Assembly: GCF_003313325.1 (NCBI RefSeq)
Contig: NZ_QMHQ01000005.1
Coordinates: forward strand, 1-64,000
Direction of reading: 5' to 3'
DNA from: Pedobacter namyangjuensis
GTDB lineage: Bacteria; Bacteroidota; Bacteroidia; Sphingobacteriales; Sphingobacteriaceae
DNA: 64,000 nt
Under the pieces are notes generated by a model that was not told where the DNA came from, ran no database searches, and saw only the letters and a program-made list of their open reading frames with translations. Positions 59,829 to 64,000 of this stretch are shown in pieces. Numbering within the stretch: the stretch's first letter is position 1; every line of letters begins with the position of its first letter. A program made the position numbers and the translations under genes.

Positions 59829-62144
59829 ATGTCGCTCAGGTTTTTAGAGATTTACTCAAATCGTTTCCTATTTACATTACTCATAGCGCTGTTCCTTTTT
59901 TTAGGCGGAAATGCAAACTTATTTGCTCAAAATAGCACACGGATACAGAAGTTAGATAGTTTAATACAACGTGATAAAGCTTATTTAAAAGAAGATAACG
60001 AAAAGCTAGATACCTATATCAAAATTTTAATCAAAACTTATAATTATGCTGTAGACAAAGAAACTTTTATTAACTATTCTAGTAGGAGTATTAAGCTAGC
60101 TATTAAGTTGAAAAACAGTGCTCGTCTGGCGGATGCCTATCATTACACCGGGTTTCATTACCACTCTTTAGGCTCACTGTATAAAGCGGAAGAATTTTAC
60201 AAATTGAGTTTGCAAAAAGCAACCGAAGTAAATTATTTGGAAGGATTGTCTAGTAATTACTTGAACTTGGCTGCGCTTTACAATAACTTATCTGATTATT
60301 CTAAAGCACTGGATGCAAATTTGGCAGCCACGGCGATATTTCACAAACTGGGCGATTTGGGCAGTACTGCTTCTTGTTATATTAATATAGCTGGAATTTA
60401 CACCAGTTTAAATCAGCACAAAACCGCCATTGCTTACCTTGATAAAGCGCTCAAAATATTCACAGCGCTAAATAACAGTCCTTATGGCATGGGATTAATA
60501 TATAATAACCTTGGGCGATCTTACTTTGGTGCGAGTGATGAAGACTTAAAACAGCTAGGCGTAGAAAAATCTCAGCGAAACGAAAAGGTGCTTAACTATA
60601 TCGCCAAAAGTTTGCAGATTGCTACAGAAGGTGATATGAAATCGCTTGTTGTGGCCAACTACGATGTTAAAGGTGCTGTTAGCGAAGCAATGGGCGATAA
60701 AAATACAGCTTTAGAATCTTACAAACTTTCTTTGTTACATGCCAAAAAGCTGGCGGGGCAGTATTATGTAGGCTTGTCATCAGCTGTGCTTGCGAAATTT
60801 TATGAGCGGGAAAATAATTTAAAGTTAGCTGAGGAGCTTGCAAAAGATGCGTTAAAAATAGGGGAGGCTAATAAGTATTATGTTATCGAACGTGATGCTT
60901 ATGAAGTTTTAAGCAAAATTGCCGAAAACCAAGGTAATTTTAATAAAGCTTTACATTTTTACAAAAGTTATGTAACTAGTAAGGAGAAACTATTTAACCA
61001 AGAAAAAGAAAGGGAAATAACGCGTAAACAGCTACAGCTTGATTTTGGTGTTAAAGAGCGAGAATACCAGTTAAGGCAACAGTTAACAGACGCAAACTTA
61101 AAGCAACAAGAACAGGTGTTAACTTTAAAGAGTCAACAACTTGCCTTAAGCGACAAAGAGAAAACTTTACAGCGCCTAACATTTTTACAGAAACAAGCCG
61201 AGCTAGAACACGATAAGCACGAGCAGACTAACTTGTTAAAACAGCAACAGTATAAATCGTCTCTAGATAAGCAGTTAAAAGACAAGCAAATTAATCTGCA
61301 AAAAACAGAACTTCGCTTCAATAAGAATATTAATCTTTTTCTCGGTATTCTAGCTATAATTCTACTAACATCGGCTATTGTAGTATTTTTTTCGCATAGA
61401 AAATCGGTTAGGCTTAACCAGGTTGTTTCTCAGCAAAAGCTAGAATTAGAAAAATTAAGTTCGGTCAAGGATCGTCTTTTTAGCGTGGTTAGTCATGATA
61501 TGCGTGCCCCAATAAATTCTTTAATTTCCATTATCCATCTGTTGGAAGACGGTAATATTAGTCAAGAAAAATTAACTAAGTACGCTGGCTTGCTTAAAAA
61601 TAATTTGGGTCATACCTCTACTATGATGGAAAACCTGTTAAACTGGGCGTCGAGCCAGATGCAAGGTTTCAAACCAATATTTGAACCGGTTAATGTTAAA
61701 TTTTGTGTTAACGATGTTATTAATACAATGTACACTAGTTCTAAAGAGAAAAATATAGAGTTGAGCAGTAGCGTAGGAGATAACATTATTTGCTACACCG
61801 ATGCAAACATGCTTTCGCTGGTGCTTAGAAATTTAATTAGTAATGCTATAAAATTTACACCTAACAATGGCAATATTCTTGTTTCGGCTTATTTGGAGCA
61901 ATCCTTTGTAAACATTACGATTGAAGACACCGGGATTGGGCTGTCTTTGCAACAAATAGAAGCGGTAAATAATTCTATTTATACCGAAACAGGTAAAACC
62001 ACCAGAGGAACCAACGATGAAAAGGGTACCGGCGTTGGATTAACACTTTGTAAAAAGTTTTCTGAGTTGATGAAAGGCAAACTAACGGCTGAAAGCGATG
62101 GAACCGGAAGTATGCTTACCCTAAAATTGCCACTTCACAAGTAA
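59829..62144 (+). CDS. TPR sensor histidine kinase
   Basis: A 771-aa kinase: N-terminal hydrophobic export segment (about 8-35), tetratricopeptide repeats facing the periplasm (about 75-370, with pairs such as NNLSDYSKALDANLAATAIF), a glutamine-rich coiled coil (about 375-500), one membrane segment (near 505-525), HisKA with His556 (VVSHDMRAPIN) and HATPase (NLISNAIKFTPNNG, VGLTLCKKF). TPR kinases of this plan are common in Bacteroidota. A LytTR response regulator lies convergently just downstream and may be the partner. I choose the ATG at 59829 over a TTG at 59820. Confidence 0.93.
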   Translation: MSLRFLEIYSNRFLFTLLIALFLFLGGNANLFAQNSTRIQKLDSLIQRDKAYLKEDNEKLDTYIKILIKTYNYAVDKETFINYSSRSIKLAIKLKNSARLADAYHYTGFHYHSLGSLYKAEEFYKLSLQKATEVNYLEGLSSNYLNLAALYNNLSDYSKALDANLAATAIFHKLGDLGSTASCYINIAGIYTSLNQHKTAIAYLDKALKIFTALNNSPYGMGLIYNNLGRSYFGASDEDLKQLGVEKSQRNEKVLNYIAKSLQIATEGDMKSLVVANYDVKGAVSEAMGDKNTALESYKLSLLHAKKLAGQYYVGLSSAVLAKFYERENNLKLAEELAKDALKIGEANKYYVIERDAYEVLSKIAENQGNFNKALHFYKSYVTSKEKLFNQEKEREITRKQLQLDFGVKEREYQLRQQLTDANLKQQEQVLTLKSQQLALSDKEKTLQRLTFLQKQAELEHDKHEQTNLLKQQQYKSSLDKQLKDKQINLQKTELRFNKNINLFLGILAIILLTSAIVVFFSHRKSVRLNQVVSQQKLELEKLSSVKDRLFSVVSHDMRAPINSLISIIHLLEDGNISQEKLTKYAGLLKNNLGHTSTMMENLLNWASSQMQGFKPIFEPVNVKFCVNDVINTMYTSSKEKNIELSSSVGDNIICYTDANMLSLVLRNLISNAIKFTPNNGNILVSAYLEQSFVNITIEDTGIGLSLQQIEAVNNSIYTETGKTTRGTNDEKGTGVGLTLCKKFSELMKGKLTAESDGTGSMLTLKLPLHK

Positions 62145-62251
62145 ATCTATTCAGGCATTGGTATATCGACTAAGTTTATAGCTTTATCGATTAGCTTAAA
62201 TTGTTAAGAATTTTTTTAGGAAATTGCTACTATAAATTAATCCTCAAAAAA

Positions 62252-62356
62252 ATGAACTTTGCAAAAATTAACGCTCTAGCCAAATTTCTTCTAAACTTTG
62301 TAGCATACCTATTAAACGAAAGTTTAAAAAATAATCGATTAGTTAAACGAAATTAG
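62252..62356 (+). CDS. Very small ORF (34 aa), uncertain
   Basis: MNFAKINALAKFLLNFVAYL begins a 34-codon frame ending in VKRN and TAG. It is basic with an amphipathic helix and ends six bases before the LytTR stop (convergent). No promoter or terminator of its own is evident. Listed for completeness; it could be chance. Confidence 0.2.
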   Translation: MNFAKINALAKFLLNFVAYLLNESLKNNRLVKRN

Positions 62357-62361
62357 CAAAC

Positions 62362-63108
62362 TTACTTATAATGTCTAGAGATAGTTTTAGCAGTAATTTT
62401 GTCCATTAATTCTTGTTTTGCATTAATGCTTAACGGTACAGAGAAATCGTTATTTAGGAAAACTTCTGTAGGCGCAACTGTTACAATTGAGCTGGTGTTT
62501 ATAATAAACTGTTTATGCACACGTACAAAGTTTGCGGGTAGCTGTCGTTCAAGGTTTTTGAGGTTAACTAGTGTAACATACATATTATCTGCCGTAAATA
62601 TTTTGGAGAAATCGCCCATGCTTTCTATATAAATAACCTCTTCGTAGGTAAGTCTGGTATATCCTTTAGTTTCCTTAATAAAAAAGTAATCATCGCCGTT
62701 TTGTTCTTCTTGCTCAACAACAGGAAACTTCTCAGCTTTAGCTTTTAAGTCTAAATACGCTATAGCCTTGTTGCTCGCTTTTAAAATTCGGTCGAAAGTT
62801 GCGGGTTTTACAATGAAATCAATGGCGTCTACATCGAAACTTTGTACTGCGTAATCGCTAAATGAGGTTATAAATATTACAGCAGGCGTGTTTTTTAAAC
62901 TTTTAACTAGGCTAATACCTGATAAATCTGGCATGTCTATATCAGAAAAAATTATGTCTATAGACTGCGTTGCTAACACATTCGAAACCTCTATCGCGTT
63001 TTTGCAAATCGACTTGATTTCTAATCGTTCAATTTTCCGAACAAACATTTCAATAGCATCGCGTTCAATCTCGTTATCATCAACAATTAGGCAGGTGTAA
63101 GTAGTCAT
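62362..63108 (-). CDS. LytTR response regulator
   Basis: A 248-aa regulator: receiver domain (1-120) with acidic pair D10/D11, phosphoacceptor D56 (IIFSDIDMP) and K101; then a LytTR DNA-binding domain (about 140-248) with YTRLTYEEVIYIESMGDFSK and VRVHKQFIINTSSI. It binds imperfect direct repeats when phosphorylated. The convergent TPR kinase is a candidate partner although LytTR proteins usually pair with LytS-type kinases. TATCTTTA stands four bases before the ATG, one mismatch from TAnnTTTG. Confidence 0.94.
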   Translation of the reverse strand: MTTYTCLIVDDNEIERDAIEMFVRKIERLEIKSICKNAIEVSNVLATQSIDIIFSDIDMPDLSGISLVKSLKNTPAVIFITSFSDYAVQSFDVDAIDFIVKPATFDRILKASNKAIAYLDLKAKAEKFPVVEQEEQNGDDYFFIKETKGYTRLTYEEVIYIESMGDFSKIFTADNMYVTLVNLKNLERQLPANFVRVHKQFIINTSSIVTVAPTEVFLNNDFSVPLSINAKQELMDKITAKTISRHYK

Positions 63109-63217
63109 TGTTTAAAGATAGTTGTTAAAAATTATTTAAAATGGATTAACTAATAATTAATAACAGCAGAGTTTTGTTTTTGTTGCGAATGCTTTTTTTA
63201 TCGGTAGATGGAACTTT

Positions 63218-63730
63218 TTACTTTAATAATTCAGCAGAATTTAAAAATAGGCCGTCGTTTTTTGTAACGATTTTATCTGGTACCAAGCACGTTAATGCAT
63301 ACATTTTGCTTCCAATTAAAATCATTTGTACAGATAATTGTTTTTTAGTTGAATTATCAACTCCCGAAAAAGTATAATTGGTATACGTTTTCCACTTGCC
63401 AATTTTTGCTTCGCCAAATGTGTAATTTGGTTTTTGCGATGCCATTCCGGCCATCATCTGGTCTGCAAATTGTTGCGAATCTTTTAACGGCGCTAAGGTA
63501 GCCGAGTCTAGATTAGCTAATATTTTGTAATCTAGTACAGTGGCACTGTATTGAATACTGTCTTTACCTTTAAAGACATAACTTTCAGAAGCTGTTTTGG
63601 TTGTTTTAGTTGGTTCTTCCGGAAACTTTACAGAAATTTTTTCGTCTAATTTTTTTGTTATCCAGGCAGTTTGGGCATTGGTAAATATTACGCTTAACAC
63701 AAGTAACAGCAATAACAAGATCTTTTTCAT
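63218..63730 (-). CDS. Exported hypothetical protein (170 aa), paralogue of 44912-45415
   Basis: Signal peptide (1-19, ending at TNA) and a mature domain with the same opening pattern as the 167-aa protein at 44912 (W-x5-D-x-K-x-S-x2-x-P) and a similar length and strand order. I do not recognise the family. It lies between the LytTR gene and the DUF1684 gene, both on the minus strand, with 100 bases on each side. Confidence 0.7.
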   Translation of the reverse strand: MKKILLLLLLVLSVIFTNAQTAWITKKLDEKISVKFPEEPTKTTKTASESYVFKGKDSIQYSATVLDYKILANLDSATLAPLKDSQQFADQMMAGMASQKPNYTFGEAKIGKWKTYTNYTFSGVDNSTKKQLSVQMILIGSKMYALTCLVPDKIVTKNDGLFLNSAELLK

Positions 63731-63830
63731 TTCTATCTATTTTGAGTAAAAATAATATCTTTATTGTTTAATTTTTAATTAAATTTAAATAAATAGATTG
63801 TGATGTTTTTAGCAAAGGTACACGATTGGT

Positions 63831-64000
63831 CTACTTATGTTTTTTCTCCCCGGTATATACCTTTTCTCCCGCAGAAATAGCGATGTCTAAATCGTTCTCT
63901 TCTGGCGGAATTGGACAACGATATCCGTCGCTGTAAGCACAATAAGGATTGTAGGCCTTATTAAAATCGATCTCAATTTTGTTTTTCCTTATAGATTTTA
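63831..64000 (-). CDS. DUF1684 family protein, C-terminal part only
   Basis: The last 56 codons of a minus-strand gene entering from the right edge, ending at TAG (63833-63831). The visible part reads IEIDFNKAYNPYCAYSDGYR, then CPIPPEEN and AISAGEK, which is the DUF1684 C-terminal signature with its conserved Asn-Pro-Tyr and Cys-Pro-Ile-Pro-Pro. These are often lipoproteins of unknown role; the N-terminus lies outside the window. Confidence 0.8.
   Translation of the reverse strand, partial: KSIRKNKIEIDFNKAYNPYCAYSDGYRCPIPPEENDLDIAISAGEKVYTGEKKHK

Overview
The window is a stretch of chromosome from a low-G+C member of the Bacteroidota, most likely family Sphingobacteriaceae (Pedobacter-like). 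Four things point there. The tmRNA on the minus strand (53003-53368) encodes the tag GENNYALAA, a form I know from Bacteroidota. Promoters use the phylum's TAnnTTTG element. Starts mostly lack a Shine-Dalgarno sequence. The gene families are typical too: GIN-domain exported proteins, DUF3822, DUF983, DUF1573, DUF1684, an alpha/beta-fused E1 dehydrogenase and a SlyD-type FKBP. No tRNA, rRNA, insertion sequence, CRISPR array or prophage was seen.

Layout. 1-985 is an accessory edge: a cut-off ORF and a 212-aa orphan on the minus strand, separated by a 133-nt imperfect palindrome that looks like an integron-cassette attC site. 1177-6626 holds a membrane-anchored GH25 muramidase, a GIN-domain protein, a dipeptide epimerase, a YyaL-type thioredoxin-fold protein and a SlyD-type isomerase. 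6963-10349 looks like a zinc-homeostasis block: a Fur/Zur-type regulator, a DUF3299 protein, a permease with a histidine-rich loop, its ATPase, a newly noticed 44-aa exported peptide, and a MerC-like membrane protein. Two matching TGCAA-N5-TTGCA palindromes sit beside the -7 elements of its two promoters. Next to the second is a candidate small RNA with promoter and terminator.

10500-31989 carries an ABC-F protein, a nitroreductase, a GreA-like protein, tandem polysaccharide deacetylase lipoproteins, an S9 and an M28 exopeptidase, an MG2/plug-like protein, a fosmidomycin-resistance-type exporter, ClpB and a GH78 rhamnosidase. 32082-38822 is housekeeping: pyrE and a NUDIX gene whose start codons interlock in one CATG, coaD, rsmD, DUF3822, a RecD-like helicase and a histidine kinase. 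38985-47892 is mixed: cold-shock protein, CvfB-like protein, AraC regulator, a DnaQ/GIY-YIG protein, a PAP2 phosphatase and small exported proteins. 47894-52147 is a redox block (two SDRs, a quinone-reductase-like MDR, an Old Yellow Enzyme) divergent from an HxlR regulator. 53003-64000 has the tmRNA, an MscS channel, an aminotransferase, the E1 fusion, a TPR histidine kinase convergent with a LytTR response regulator, and a cut-off DUF1684 gene.

The most general observation is a fixed promoter geometry. Six genes have an exact TAnnTTTG exactly four bases before the ATG, and five more have the same spacing with one mismatch. Transcription from such elements should begin at or next to the start codon, so leaderless mRNAs are probably common in this organism. 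The tmRNA promoter (TTTG-N20-TACTTTTG) gives an internal example of the consensus.
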